A stretch of 19,281 bases of DNA, from contig DATGKW010000141.1 in assembly GCA_035294465.1 (NCBI GenBank), forward strand, positions 1 through 19,281. Direction: 5' to 3'. The translations under genes and the position numbers were made by a program. Of this stretch, positions 8,035-16,256 are shown piece after piece. This DNA comes from Paraktedonobacter sp035294465. GTDB lineage: Bacteria > Chloroflexota > Ktedonobacteria > Ktedonobacterales > Ktedonobacteraceae. The notes below the pieces were generated by a model that did no database searches, was not told the origin of the DNA, and saw nothing but the letters and a program-made list of their open reading frames with translations. Position 1 is the stretch's first letter. Each line of letters starts with the position of its first letter.

Positions 8035-8619
8035 ATGCACCAGGATATCGAAGAAATATTACTCGATGCCGGGACCATCCAGGCAAAAGTGGCTGAGCTT
8101 GGCGCTCGTATTACGAAAGACTACCTGGGAAAACAGCTCCTTTTGCTGGGGACGTTAAAGGGCGCGGTGCCCTTTATCGCCGACCTGGCCCGCGCAATCA
8201 GCCTGCCATTGGAACTGGACTATATGGCAATCTCCAGTTATGGAAATAGTACCCACTCAAGCGGCGTTGTGCGCATCCTCAAAGACCTGGAGGGGCCTAT
8301 CGATAACAAACACGTGCTAATCGTCGAGGACATTATCGATAGCGGTTTGACGCTTCATTATTTGATGGAAATTTTACGCCAGCGCCACCCACTAAGCCTG
8401 CGTGTGTGTACATTGCTGGACAAAGTGCGTGAACGAGTAAAGCCGGTGGCATCCGACTATACAGGTTTCACCATCCCTGACCGTTTTGTTGTTGGCTATG
8501 GGCTGGATTACGCCCAACGCTATCGCAATCTGCCCTACATTGGCATTCTCAAGCCAGCAATCTATCGGGCCGATGAGCCGGAACCCGAACACCAGCATAC
8601 CAGCCCGGCGGAGATGTAG
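8035..8619 (+). CDS. hpt: Hypoxanthine (guanine) phosphoribosyltransferase
   Basis: 194 residues, the normal length. It salvages hypoxanthine and guanine to IMP and GMP using PRPP. The PRPP-binding motif is VLIVEDIIDSGLTL (94-107), the pyrophosphate loop LKGA is at 41-44, the flexible-loop sequence SSYGNSTHSSG is at 67-77, and the purine-binding region TIPDRFVVGYGLDY is at 146-159. I chose ATG 8035 because the protein then begins MHQDIEEILL as in relatives. An in-frame ATG at 7990, also with a purine-rich stretch upstream, would add 15 residues. gpsA follows after 19 bases, so the two probably form an operon. ftsH, which follows hpt in many bacteria, is absent here. Confidence 0.95.
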   Translation: MHQDIEEILLDAGTIQAKVAELGARITKDYLGKQLLLLGTLKGAVPFIADLARAISLPLELDYMAISSYGNSTHSSGVVRILKDLEGPIDNKHVLIVEDIIDSGLTLHYLMEILRQRHPLSLRVCTLLDKVRERVKPVASDYTGFTIPDRFVVGYGLDYAQRYRNLPYIGILKPAIYRADEPEPEHQHTSPAEM

Positions 8620-8638
8620 TCAAAGGAGACAATGAATC

Positions 8639-9661
8639 ATGGTTTCTGTAGGAATTATTGGCAGCGGAGCCTGGGGTACCACCCTGGCGCGCATGCTGGC
8701 CAACAAGGGCATTGAAACAACACTCTGGGAACATCATTCCGAACGGGCCAGCGCAATGCAAGAGCAGCGAGAAAATCGCACGTTCCTGCCGGGTTTTCCT
8801 TTTCCTGAAACCCTGCACATAACCGGCGATATCGCCCAGGCTGCCAGCGCGAAGGATATGCTCCTGCTAGTTACTCCCTCGCAACGCCTGCGCGAGAATC
8901 TGCGCAGGCTGGCCCCCGCGCTTCGTTCCGAGACGCTCCTGGTCAGCGCCAGCAAGGGAATCGAAGTTGGTACGCTTAAGCGCATGAGCGAGATTATTTG
9001 CGAGGAGATTCCCGGCGCAGCCCAACGTGTCTCGGTCCTGAGCGGCCCCAATCTTTCACGCGAGGTAGCTCAGGAGAAGCCAACCGCAGCAGTCATAGCA
9101 GCTTCTACTCCAGAAGTAGCCCTGCGCGTGCGTGCGCTCCTGACCACCAGCTATTTTCGTGTCTATAACTCGGATGACGTCGTAGGGGTCGAATTATGTG
9201 GTGCGCTGAAAAACATTATCGCTATCGGCGCTGGCATCAATGATGGCGTGGGGTTTGGTGAGAACGCCAAGGCGGCCTTTATTACACGCGGTCTGGCTGA
9301 GATCTCGCGCCTGGGCGTCGCTGCCGGAGCCAATCCTCTGACCTTCGCCGGCCTGGCTGGCATTGGCGACCTGATTGCTACCTGCGCCAGCCCTATGAGC
9401 CGCAACCAGCAGCTCGGACGCCGCCTGGCCGGAGGCGAAAAGCTAGAAGATATCCTGGCCTCGACACACTCTGTAACGGAAGGCGTCTTCACTACCCGCG
9501 CTGCCCTGAAGCTTGCCGAGCGCTACGGCGTCGAGATGCCGATTACCCGCCAGCTCAGCCTGGTACTCTTTGAGGGACTTGATCCGCGCAAAGCCGTTCC
9601 TGAATTGATGATGCGCGATCCCAAACATGAACTGCAAGGGATGAGCGAAAGCCCCAGGTGA
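8639..9661 (+). CDS. gpsA: NAD(P)H-dependent glycerol-3-phosphate dehydrogenase
   Basis: 340 residues. It reduces dihydroxyacetone phosphate to sn-glycerol 3-phosphate for phospholipid synthesis. The Rossmann motif GIIGSGAWGTTLA is at 5-17, and VLSGPNLSREVA is the typical second signature. VELCGALKNIIAIGAGINDG includes the catalytic Lys (K191) and leads into GFGENAKAAFITRGLAEI. The C-terminal LAGIGDLIATCASPMSRNQQ and the VTEGV region also match the family. AAGGAG lies about 9 bases before ATG 8639; the ATG at 8632 is out of frame. It is the last gene of the hpt operon and ends just before the bidirectional terminator. Confidence 0.96.
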   Translation: MVSVGIIGSGAWGTTLARMLANKGIETTLWEHHSERASAMQEQRENRTFLPGFPFPETLHITGDIAQAASAKDMLLLVTPSQRLRENLRRLAPALRSETLLVSASKGIEVGTLKRMSEIICEEIPGAAQRVSVLSGPNLSREVAQEKPTAAVIAASTPEVALRVRALLTTSYFRVYNSDDVVGVELCGALKNIIAIGAGINDGVGFGENAKAAFITRGLAEISRLGVAAGANPLTFAGLAGIGDLIATCASPMSRNQQLGRRLAGGEKLEDILASTHSVTEGVFTTRAALKLAERYGVEMPITRQLSLVLFEGLDPRKAVPELMMRDPKHELQGMSESPR

Positions 9662-9667
9662 AAATAC

Positions 9668-9703
9668 AAATACGCGCGAAGAAGGCCTTCTTCGCGCGTA
9701 TTT
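9668..9703. terminator. Bidirectional terminator, 36-bp perfect palindrome
   Basis: A perfect palindrome with 18-base arms is centred on GGCC at 9684-9687. It begins 7 bases after the gpsA stop and ends 16 bases before the stop of the convergent ATPase gene. T-rich sequence follows it on both strands (TATTTCAT rightward, GTATTTTCA leftward), so it should stop transcription from both sides. Confidence 0.9.
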
Positions 9704-9719
9704 CATAGCAATCAGCCCC

Positions 9720-12700
9720 CTACTCAGCCGCGATTGGCACTTCCGTTGTTGGACTCTCCTCGGTACCAGCAGTTCCGGCGCTTTCATTAGCCCGACCATC
9801 GCTCTTCGGCAGGGGAGTCGTGATTTCCTGGACAGGAACGATCGCAGATACAGAATCCATGACAGCCGGCAGGCTATTCTCAACAATTGTCCCATTCTCG
9901 ACAGAGATATGATACTCGAACATGGTGGGACTGAAGATGCTATCATGAGAGATGAAGAAGACCTGCTCAAAATGCGCACCCAATATTGGACCCGTTACAA
10001 TATTCGCCAGGGCCTCCATACGGTCGCGGCTGGAAGAGGTCAACGGCTCATCCAGCAGGATAAAACCGGGCGCGGCGTTTAGCTCGCGCGGCAGCGCTGC
10101 GACTGCGAAGGCCAGACGCAGGGCAAGAGAGATCTGATCAGCCGTGCCACCAGAGAGGGCAGAACAGGGAATATATTCACCGGCAGCCGGTTCCCAGACG
10201 CTCAACTGTAAGGCACCACCGCTGGCGACGCTCTCATCGGCCTCAGTAGAAAGCCGCACATCGTGATAGCGCCCAACGGTAAGCACCGGTAGAATTTGCT
10301 GCATATAGTACTCGATACGCGGCAGCATTTTGCGCATCAGGCGTTCGGTCGTAGCCTGAAGCATCAAGCTGCCGCGCTTCTTGGTCTGGTAGCTGCGTTC
10401 CTGCTGATCCATACGCCGGCGAGCCTCCTCCAGATCGAGCTTCTCTCCGCCGGTTTGCAGTTGCTGGCTGAGCTCCAGTTCCTGTTTCTCCAGCCGCCGT
10501 AGTTCGTCCGCAAGCTCCACCTGCTGATCCTCCATACGCGCCCGGTCTTCCGGCGTATATTCGCCCACTAGAGGCCAGACCGCCACAATCTCGGAGCGAG
10601 TATAGCTCCTGGGCGATGGGCGACTGCGCTGAGCCAGCAGCAGAGCGATTTGCTCTTGAGCTTCCTCGATCTCTTGCATACACAGCGCGATCTTCGCGTT
10701 TAAAGCGCCTTCCTGAAGTTTCAAAGCCTCAAGCTCGCCCTGGATGCTGGACTCATTTGCCTCCTGTATCTCGCGCTCACAACGCAGGCGCAAAGCTACC
10801 AGGGGTTCAGCAAAGGTATTCTGCGGGACAACCCAGCTCCCTAACGACCCGCTGAATTTGGCTAGCTGGCGATAGTGCTCAGCAAGGGACTCTTGCTGCT
10901 CTCTTAGCTGTTCCGCGTAGGTGTCATGGCGCAATTGCAGTTCTTCTTTAGTACCCAGCGTGACATGCAACACTTCTAGCTGTTTGCGAGCCGCCGTCTC
11001 GGCGGTATTGATCGCGGCCTGTCCAAACATGATGCCCAATGGCTGCACACGCAGACGCAGAACATCTTGCAATGAGCGCAATGCCTCCCGCAGTGCAGCC
11101 TGCTGCTCACGCGCGCGCTCCAGGCGCTGGGCCGGGTTGCTCGCCTGGAACTGCTCATCGCGCTCCACCAGGGTCTTCTTGCGCGCCAGCAGGACGGCCA
11201 GCGCATCCTGGTGGATTTTTACCTGGGCCTCCAGATCAGGAATTACGTCCTTTTTGCCTTCCAGGATGGCTATCTCGCGCTCCGTTGCCCTGATCGCGTC
11301 TTCAATATGGACCTTCAGTTCGGATTCATCCGCCACATTCGCGGACGAAGTCGGATGAACCCCCGAAACTCCCGTAACTTTGCCAACGGGAATCGGCAGC
11401 CCTTCCTGGCCGGCCGCAGAGACGATCTCAGCATGCAGGCGGTCAATCTTATTGCGGATCGCGTTCAGCTTCTCATCAATAACGTCCCAGTCTTCCTGCC
11501 GGCGCTGATCTTGCAAGCGTGTATATTCTTTGCGCAGAGCCACCACCGCTTCCATTGTCCCATTCACGCGGTTGCGCGCTGCCTGCGCTTCGTCGCGACT
11601 CTTGTTGAGCCTCTGCTGCGATTCGGCAATGCTCTCCTCGCTCTCCGGCTGCTGCTCCAGAATTCTCTGAGCGTCTTCTACCGAAGCGGGGATGGTGCCA
11701 CCCAGCGAGATAATCTCGCGCTCAACCTGCGCTAGAGCTTCGTGATTGCCGCCCATACGCACCGCCGCCTGGCGCGCGGCTACCATCATGCTCACGCTGT
11801 TGATGCCCTCTTGCATCGCCTGGTACGCTTCCTCGTATTCTAGCCGCGCTTTGAACCATACACCTGCCCTCTGCCCGCCAAGAATAGCCAGACCAACAAA
11901 AATTGCTGCCAGGAGCGCGACCACTGGATACAACCCCGACAGAAAACCCAGGACCGCCAGGACTGCCGCAAGTACCGCTACCACGCAAACTGCGAAGAAT
12001 ATACCCATCTGTTTGTTTTTATGAGCTTTTGCTTCGTCTTCTGCGATGTTGAGTTTCTCCTGACGCTGGTGGGCAGCTTGCAGTTGTCGCTCGGCATCAA
12101 CCAGGCCCTGATTGAGACCTTTGAGCCTCTGCCACTCTACCAGTTGGCGACGAATAGTGATCTTACGCCAGTGCTGCTCGACTGTATCAGCCCGCTGTTG
12201 CACCTGCCTGGCCTCATTCTCAACCAGTTCCAGTTCCTTCTCAGCGTCCTGCAACTCGCGCCAGACCTTGCGCAGCGCCGCCCCATTCTCCTCGGCCAGA
12301 GTGCTTTGAGCAATCGTTTGCACACGCTGCTCCTCGGCTTCCTGCAATTCATGCAGCTTCGTTGCCAGCGCTTTCAAACGCTGAAGACGCGCTTGTAGTT
12401 TTGGTCGGCCGGAGCGATTCTGTTCCTCAACTTCTCGCTGGGCCTGTATCGCCTCGTCAACCAGAAGCTGGGCGTGGGCAATCTGCCCATCCAGATCCGT
12501 CAGGGTCTCCTGAAGATGCTCATGATCGCGCAGTTCCTGCTCTAACCCCTTAATCGTGTTCACAACGGTCAGCAGGTCGGCAGCCATATGTTCCAGAGTG
12601 CCAAACGATTTGGAAAGCTCCGATAGCTCGCGCACGCGTTGCTCAAGGGCTGGCAGTTCCTCGCGCTCCCGGCGCTCCAGTTCGGTGATCTGACGCTCCA

Positions 12701-13586
12701 GGTCAGGGATCTCTCGCTGAGCCTCGGCAATCGCGTCATAGGCAGCGATAATCTTGCCTAGCGTCTCGTTGGCCTTCTTTAGCTGCTTGATGCGGCTTTG
12801 CCTGCCCTTGATCTCATTGCGCTGGATCTCCAATTGCTCAAGCGCACTCTGCTGCTCAACAATCTCTGCCTGCTGCTGATCAATGCCGGCCAGGAGTTCA
12901 GAGATACTCACAGCATCCAGCGCAGCCTCCGTCTCCCCTAGCTGCAAGCTCACTTCAGGAATGCGCGCCTGTAATTCGGCCAGTTTCAAGCGCTCCGCAC
13001 TCTCGCGCAATGCTTCTTCATCTGCCGGCGTTAGCTTAAACTGTTCGGCGAGGCGCGTAAACTTCTCCAGGCCCAGCAAGCGGCACAACGTGGCCTCGCG
13101 TTCTGCACCAGACAGGCGTTCCAGACGCCCCAGGCCCTTTTGTTCAATCAAATCAGAGTTGCGCAGGGCCTCGCCGTCAATCTGCCCCAATTCGCGTATA
13201 ATGCGCTGATTGATCGTAGTAAGGTTTGTAGCAGGTTGCTCATCGGGCATGCCCAGACGATGCACCACCAGCGATGCTTTCTGCCCTTTCCCACGCTCAA
13301 GCGTGCGAGTGACGGTCAGTTCCGTAGCCCCGATTGAAACGGTCAAAGTTACTGTAGCTGACTTTTCTCCATAAGATATAAGTTCATCAAGATTTGCGCT
13401 CTTGCGTCCGGCAGCTTCAGAGGTAAGTGGTTCGCCATAAAGAGCAAAGTAGATGCTTTCAAAAAGTGTGGATTTACCCGCCTCGTTCGGACCCTGAATC
13501 AGAATGCTGCCACGCTGCGGAAAGTGTAGATCTATCCGGCGCAACAGCCGGAAATTTTCGGTTGTTAAATGTTTCAGGATTATCAT
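9720..13586 (-). CDS. Rad50/SbcC-like ATPase (YhaN type) with a membrane hairpin
   Basis: 1288 residues. An SMC-type split ATPase: Walker A GPNEAGKST (32-40) at the N-terminus, signature ALSGGTADQISLALRLA (LSGG at 1144-1147) and Walker B FILLDEP (D1179, E1180) with D-loop SSSRDR near the C-terminus. Between them are two long coiled coils, about 190-525 and 580-1010, rich in Glu, Gln, Arg and Leu. In mid coil, where Rad50 has a CxxC zinc hook, there are two hydrophobic helices (about 529-549 and 553-572) with a short turn; I see no CxxC anywhere. An acidic Ser/Thr/Pro tail of about 60 residues ends the protein. Such ATPases pair with an Mre11/SbcD nuclease at DNA ends. The start ATG has GGGGGCG upstream and lies 9 bases after its partner's stop. 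To my recollection YhaN-family (COG4717) proteins are the closest known type. Confidence 0.88.
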   Translation of the reverse strand: MIILKHLTTENFRLLRRIDLHFPQRGSILIQGPNEAGKSTLFESIYFALYGEPLTSEAAGRKSANLDELISYGEKSATVTLTVSIGATELTVTRTLERGKGQKASLVVHRLGMPDEQPATNLTTINQRIIRELGQIDGEALRNSDLIEQKGLGRLERLSGAEREATLCRLLGLEKFTRLAEQFKLTPADEEALRESAERLKLAELQARIPEVSLQLGETEAALDAVSISELLAGIDQQQAEIVEQQSALEQLEIQRNEIKGRQSRIKQLKKANETLGKIIAAYDAIAEAQREIPDLERQITELERREREELPALEQRVRELSELSKSFGTLEHMAADLLTVVNTIKGLEQELRDHEHLQETLTDLDGQIAHAQLLVDEAIQAQREVEEQNRSGRPKLQARLQRLKALATKLHELQEAEEQRVQTIAQSTLAEENGAALRKVWRELQDAEKELELVENEARQVQQRADTVEQHWRKITIRRQLVEWQRLKGLNQGLVDAERQLQAAHQRQEKLNIAEDEAKAHKNKQMGIFFAVCVVAVLAAVLAVLGFLSGLYPVVALLAAIFVGLAILGGQRAGVWFKARLEYEEAYQAMQEGINSVSMMVAARQAAVRMGGNHEALAQVEREIISLGGTIPASVEDAQRILEQQPESEESIAESQQRLNKSRDEAQAARNRVNGTMEAVVALRKEYTRLQDQRRQEDWDVIDEKLNAIRNKIDRLHAEIVSAAGQEGLPIPVGKVTGVSGVHPTSSANVADESELKVHIEDAIRATEREIAILEGKKDVIPDLEAQVKIHQDALAVLLARKKTLVERDEQFQASNPAQRLERAREQQAALREALRSLQDVLRLRVQPLGIMFGQAAINTAETAARKQLEVLHVTLGTKEELQLRHDTYAEQLREQQESLAEHYRQLAKFSGSLGSWVVPQNTFAEPLVALRLRCEREIQEANESSIQGELEALKLQEGALNAKIALCMQEIEEAQEQIALLLAQRSRPSPRSYTRSEIVAVWPLVGEYTPEDRARMEDQQVELADELRRLEKQELELSQQLQTGGEKLDLEEARRRMDQQERSYQTKKRGSLMLQATTERLMRKMLPRIEYYMQQILPVLTVGRYHDVRLSTEADESVASGGALQLSVWEPAAGEYIPCSALSGGTADQISLALRLAFAVAALPRELNAAPGFILLDEPLTSSSRDRMEALANIVTGPILGAHFEQVFFISHDSIFSPTMFEYHISVENGTIVENSLPAVMDSVSAIVPVQEITTPLPKSDGRANESAGTAGTEESPTTEVPIAAE

Positions 13587-13595
13587 ACTCGCCCC

Positions 13596-14930
13596 CTAAT
13601 TTAAAAGCCCACCTCTGGTCGCGGGATAGCGAACTCCATCCAGCGCAGTCAATAATTCTTCTTTTGTCATAAGTAAGGCTTTACGCTCCTGCTCATCCTG
13701 AGCATCCGCGATCCATTCATCAGCCAGCGCCACCAGCTCCTCGCGCGGAGAGAAGCGCTCCCCCGTCTCAGCCGAGGCCACCTGCGACTCACGTAAGAAG
13801 ACGAGGTCACTGTCATCAATGGATAGGGCAAAACACTCTTCCTCGCCGAAGCGCCGAATCGAGTTCAGATCCAGCTGGTGGTACTGCCCGCGCGTCAGCT
13901 CGCCTTCAAAACGCAAATACATTTGTACGTCAGGACCGCAGAGCGGGCGCAGCTTCTCAAGCACCTTCTCGGTCGGGGCAGAAGCCTGAGCGTCCTCGTC
14001 GGCCGGCCACAGCTCTGTGGTCTGGATCACCAGACGTTGAAGCTGGAGCGCGTCAATCGCAATATGCTTGCACCAGCGAACCCCGTCGGCAGCCAATCCC
14101 ACAAAGACAAAACCGGGGTCATTGGTCGGATTATGAAAATCTACATGCTGAGTTGCGCCTGCGATGATCACTTCGGTCGAACCGACCTGCAAGCGTCGAT
14201 ACTCATGATGATACCCCGCCAGGATATAGCGAAAGGCTGACTGCTCCTCAATACTGGAACGACGCACCTGCGCGCGCGCATCTGGCAGCGAGTCGCCATC
14301 GGCCAGCCCCTCAATCGGTGCGTGCAAAATAAGCAGCGAGAGAACAGCACGCTCGATCTCGCTATCCACGCGTACTTGCTCCAGCGGATCTCCCTCCTGG
14401 CCAGCTTCCACCCCTAAACCACAAATGCCCACCTTTGTTCCGCGCACATCGACGATTACCGGTTCCAGCCATTTGGACCCGGTTTCTTCCTTCGATACAG
14501 GCCGGGGAGAAAAGTAGTGCAACGCCCCCAAGCGCGCATAGCTGATCTGAGGAGCTGGCAGAGCCTGACCTCCCGCGGGCGTATCATGCAGGCCGCCAAG
14601 AGCAAACGTGCGAATGCTGGCCTGGCGCAGTTGCGCCAGACGAGTTGCTACAAAACTCCGGTCCTGCTCATCGGGATTGGTCGTGTCAAAAAGGTCCCCT
14701 GCTTGAATAAACAGGTCAACTCCCTGACCAACCGCAAAGTCAGTCGCCTGCTGAAACGCTTCACGCAAGCGCTTCCTGCGCTCTTCGCGCTTACGCGGAC
14801 TCTGGCCAGGAGCAGTATAACCAAGGTGGTTATCAGCAGTGAACACCAGGGTAATTACGTCATTTGTCTGCTCATTTGGCTCTGAAGCAGACTCGGAACG
14901 CATACCTTCTTCCACATTCTGTTCTGACAT
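13596..14930 (-). CDS. Mre11/SbcD-like metallophosphoesterase with altered metal site
   Basis: 444 residues from ATG 14930; ATG 14903, with GGAAG 5 bases from it, is an equally good start, and a TTG at 14993 is unlikely. The calcineurin-like nuclease domain shows FTADNHLG (D33, H35), QAGDLFD (D79), GGLHDTP (113-118 region), ILHAP (H203) and ILAGYHHEY (Y240, H241, H242), then IIAGATQHVDF. Relative to Mre11, the GNHD Asn is Leu (L114) and the first His of GHxH is Tyr (Y240). The family trims DNA ends with Mn2+ as the partner of Rad50/SbcC, whose gene follows after 9 bases. The C-terminal ~150 residues are acidic and helical and may be the ATPase-docking part. The substitutions make full nuclease activity uncertain. 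Confidence 0.85.
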   Translation of the reverse strand: MSEQNVEEGMRSESASEPNEQTNDVITLVFTADNHLGYTAPGQSPRKREERRKRLREAFQQATDFAVGQGVDLFIQAGDLFDTTNPDEQDRSFVATRLAQLRQASIRTFALGGLHDTPAGGQALPAPQISYARLGALHYFSPRPVSKEETGSKWLEPVIVDVRGTKVGICGLGVEAGQEGDPLEQVRVDSEIERAVLSLLILHAPIEGLADGDSLPDARAQVRRSSIEEQSAFRYILAGYHHEYRRLQVGSTEVIIAGATQHVDFHNPTNDPGFVFVGLAADGVRWCKHIAIDALQLQRLVIQTTELWPADEDAQASAPTEKVLEKLRPLCGPDVQMYLRFEGELTRGQYHQLDLNSIRRFGEEECFALSIDDSDLVFLRESQVASAETGERFSPREELVALADEWIADAQDEQERKALLMTKEELLTALDGVRYPATRGGLLN

Positions 14931-15069
14931 AGATTTGCTACTTCCGTTTTGTAGAAACAACTCTTGGGGCCGTCTGTTCTGTGCTGCGGACAATTTTCTA
15001 GCGTGCCCCTTGACTTCTCAACAACAAAAAGCCACGCTACCGAAACTGATATCTAAAGGAGTCTAACAC

Positions 15070-15261
15070 ATGTGCCGCAAATTACCTACTACTGAGATAA
15101 AAAAAAGGACTATTTGGGGAATGCCGGCGCATTCTGAGAGAGAGGAATCCCATCCAACGTATGCCCAGGAAACATGTTTTGTACAACAAATCTATTCACG
15201 ATACGAACAGAGAACATCAGTCCTCGCTTGTTGCGTGATCCAGGTATCTATGCTACCATGA
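15070..15261 (+). CDS. Possible small protein, 63 residues
   Basis: An open frame of 63 codons in an otherwise empty spacer. It is supported mainly by a full Shine-Dalgarno sequence, AAAGGAG (15055-15061), 8 bases before the ATG, with a TTGACT at 15010-15015 as a possible -35. The peptide has four cysteines (C2, C36, C54, C55), many charged residues and no membrane segment or signal peptide. I know no homologue. A hairpin (15263-15288) starts right after its stop codon but lacks a T tail. It could equally be a chance frame. Confidence 0.3.
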   Translation: MCRKLPTTEIKKRTIWGMPAHSEREESHPTYAQETCFVQQIYSRYEQRTSVLACCVIQVSMLP

Positions 15262-15262
15262 C

Positions 15263-15288
15263 CCACAAAAGTACTAAATGATTTGTGG
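15263..15288. repeat. Inverted repeat CCACAAA / TTTGTGG
   Basis: Perfect 7-base arms at 15263-15269 and 15282-15288 with a 12-base loop, directly after the possible small gene. It could be a weak terminator or a protein-binding site. Confidence 0.5.
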
Positions 15289-15298
15289 AATAAAAAAA

Positions 15299-15335
15299 TT
15301 GGGCGTCATTACTTGTTGTATAGAACAAAGCCCAA
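15299..15335. repeat. Two-tier hairpin TTGGGC ... GCCCAA
   Basis: Outer arms TTGGGC (15299-15304) and GCCCAA (15330-15335) enclose inner arms TTGTT (15313-15317) and AACAA (15324-15328) with a 6-base loop. The left side has 8 unpaired bases and the right side one, so the structure is bulged. It is preceded by a run of A. Confidence 0.45.
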
Positions 15336-15435
15336 ACGATATATCTACTCTGAGGTAAAAATTTCATTGAGATATGCTCATTCTCGAACAGAAGATCGGG
15401 CCTCGTCTTTCTTTACAAGCGGATGAGCCATTCTT

Positions 15436-15476
15436 TTGAAACAGTATGATAAAGCGTGGCGTTGAAATAGTATGAT
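15436..15476 (+). promoter_or_regulatory. Direct repeat TTGAAAyAGTATGAT upstream of the HD-GYP gene
   Basis: TTGAAACAGTATGAT (15436-15450) recurs as TTGAAATAGTATGAT (15462-15476), 14 of 15 bases identical, 26 bases start to start. Both copies contain TATGAT, a reasonable -10. They lie 55 bases before the GTG start, so they could be a tandem promoter or an operator. Confidence 0.5.
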
Positions 15477-15530
15477 GACGTACAACGCAATTGGACGAGA
15501 CTTGCAAGGGTACGTAGAGGGGGAAATACC

Positions 15531-16256
15531 GTGGCAATAACAACAAAAGTAAACCAGGAACGAGAAGTTCGCCAGGTTTTACTTTCCTTTGCAAATAGCA
15601 TTCGGGAGCGGGATATCGTTACCTACGAACATTCGCGACGAGTAGCCACTTACGCTCAACGCCTGGCGCGTTACCTGGGTTGGAGCAGGCGCGACGCGCG
15701 TGATCTGGCTCTGGCCGCTCTGGTGCATGATTTAGGGAAAACCTGGATCGCCAACGACATCCTGCTCAAGTCGGCGGCTCTCTCAGATGAGGAGCGCCGC
15801 ACAATGGAACGGCATCCAGTCATCGGAGCACGCATCCTGATCGGCTGCGATGTGCATCCTTTCTATGTAGAAACGGTCCTCTATCACCATGAAGCCTGGG
15901 ATGGACATGGCTATCCAACCGGCTTGAAAGGCGAAGAGATTCCACTGAGCGCGCGCATATTGACTATAGTGGATGTTTTCGATGTGTTAACATCTCAACG
16001 CCCGTACAAAGCTCCGCTCTCCCTGGACGTGGCCTGCGAAAGGCTTTTATTAGGATCGGCTGCCAGCTTTGATCCGCAAATCCTCCAGGCGTTCCTTCGC
16101 CTGCTGGATATCTCCCCGAACTTCGTCCTTCCGCAGCGCGTATGTGCAATATCTGTCGATATGGATGCCCTGGACCAGGAGAGCCAACTTCGGAGTAGAA
16201 GAAACGTGTATCCTATCTCGCTGCCAAAGGCTCCAGAAGAACGGCTGGCTCAATAA
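15531..16256 (+). CDS. HD-GYP-domain phosphohydrolase (candidate cyclic-di-GMP phosphodiesterase)
   Basis: 241 residues from a GTG start with AGGGGG about 8 bases upstream. Nearly the whole protein is one HD-GYP domain: EHSRRVATYAQRLA (H34), the HD pair in LVHDLGK (H66, D67), H95 in MERHPVIGA, HHEAWDGHGYP (119-129) containing the GYP triad, and ARILTIVDVFDVLTSQRPYK. Family members hydrolyse the second messenger cyclic-di-GMP to pGpG or GMP using a bound metal centre. No receiver, GAF or membrane domain is attached, so it would be a cytosolic stand-alone enzyme, unlike the common response-regulator fusions. The last ~65 residues are family-variable. It is followed by the debranching enzyme after 125 bases, possibly on the same transcript. 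Substrate is inferred from the motifs only. Confidence 0.9.
   Translation: MAITTKVNQEREVRQVLLSFANSIRERDIVTYEHSRRVATYAQRLARYLGWSRRDARDLALAALVHDLGKTWIANDILLKSAALSDEERRTMERHPVIGARILIGCDVHPFYVETVLYHHEAWDGHGYPTGLKGEEIPLSARILTIVDVFDVLTSQRPYKAPLSLDVACERLLLGSAASFDPQILQAFLRLLDISPNFVLPQRVCAISVDMDALDQESQLRSRRNVYPISLPKAPEERLAQ

Larger units (their letters stand above)
14931..15530. other. Gene-poor spacer with hairpins and direct repeats
   Basis: About 600 bases between the divergent SbcD-like and HD-GYP genes. It must contain both promoters; the minus strand has a weak TTGTTG then TAGAAA pair upstream of the SbcD-like gene. It holds one possible small gene (15070-15261), two imperfectly spaced inverted repeats (15263-15288 and 15299-15335) and a 15-bp direct repeat (15436-15476). 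No tRNA or conserved RNA was recognised. Confidence 0.5.

Noticed and set aside
10243..10683. Alanine- and glycine-rich 146-codon frame inside the Rad50-like gene, same strand
   Set aside because: It is a shadow frame of the coiled-coil coding sequence with no own ribosome site or domain.
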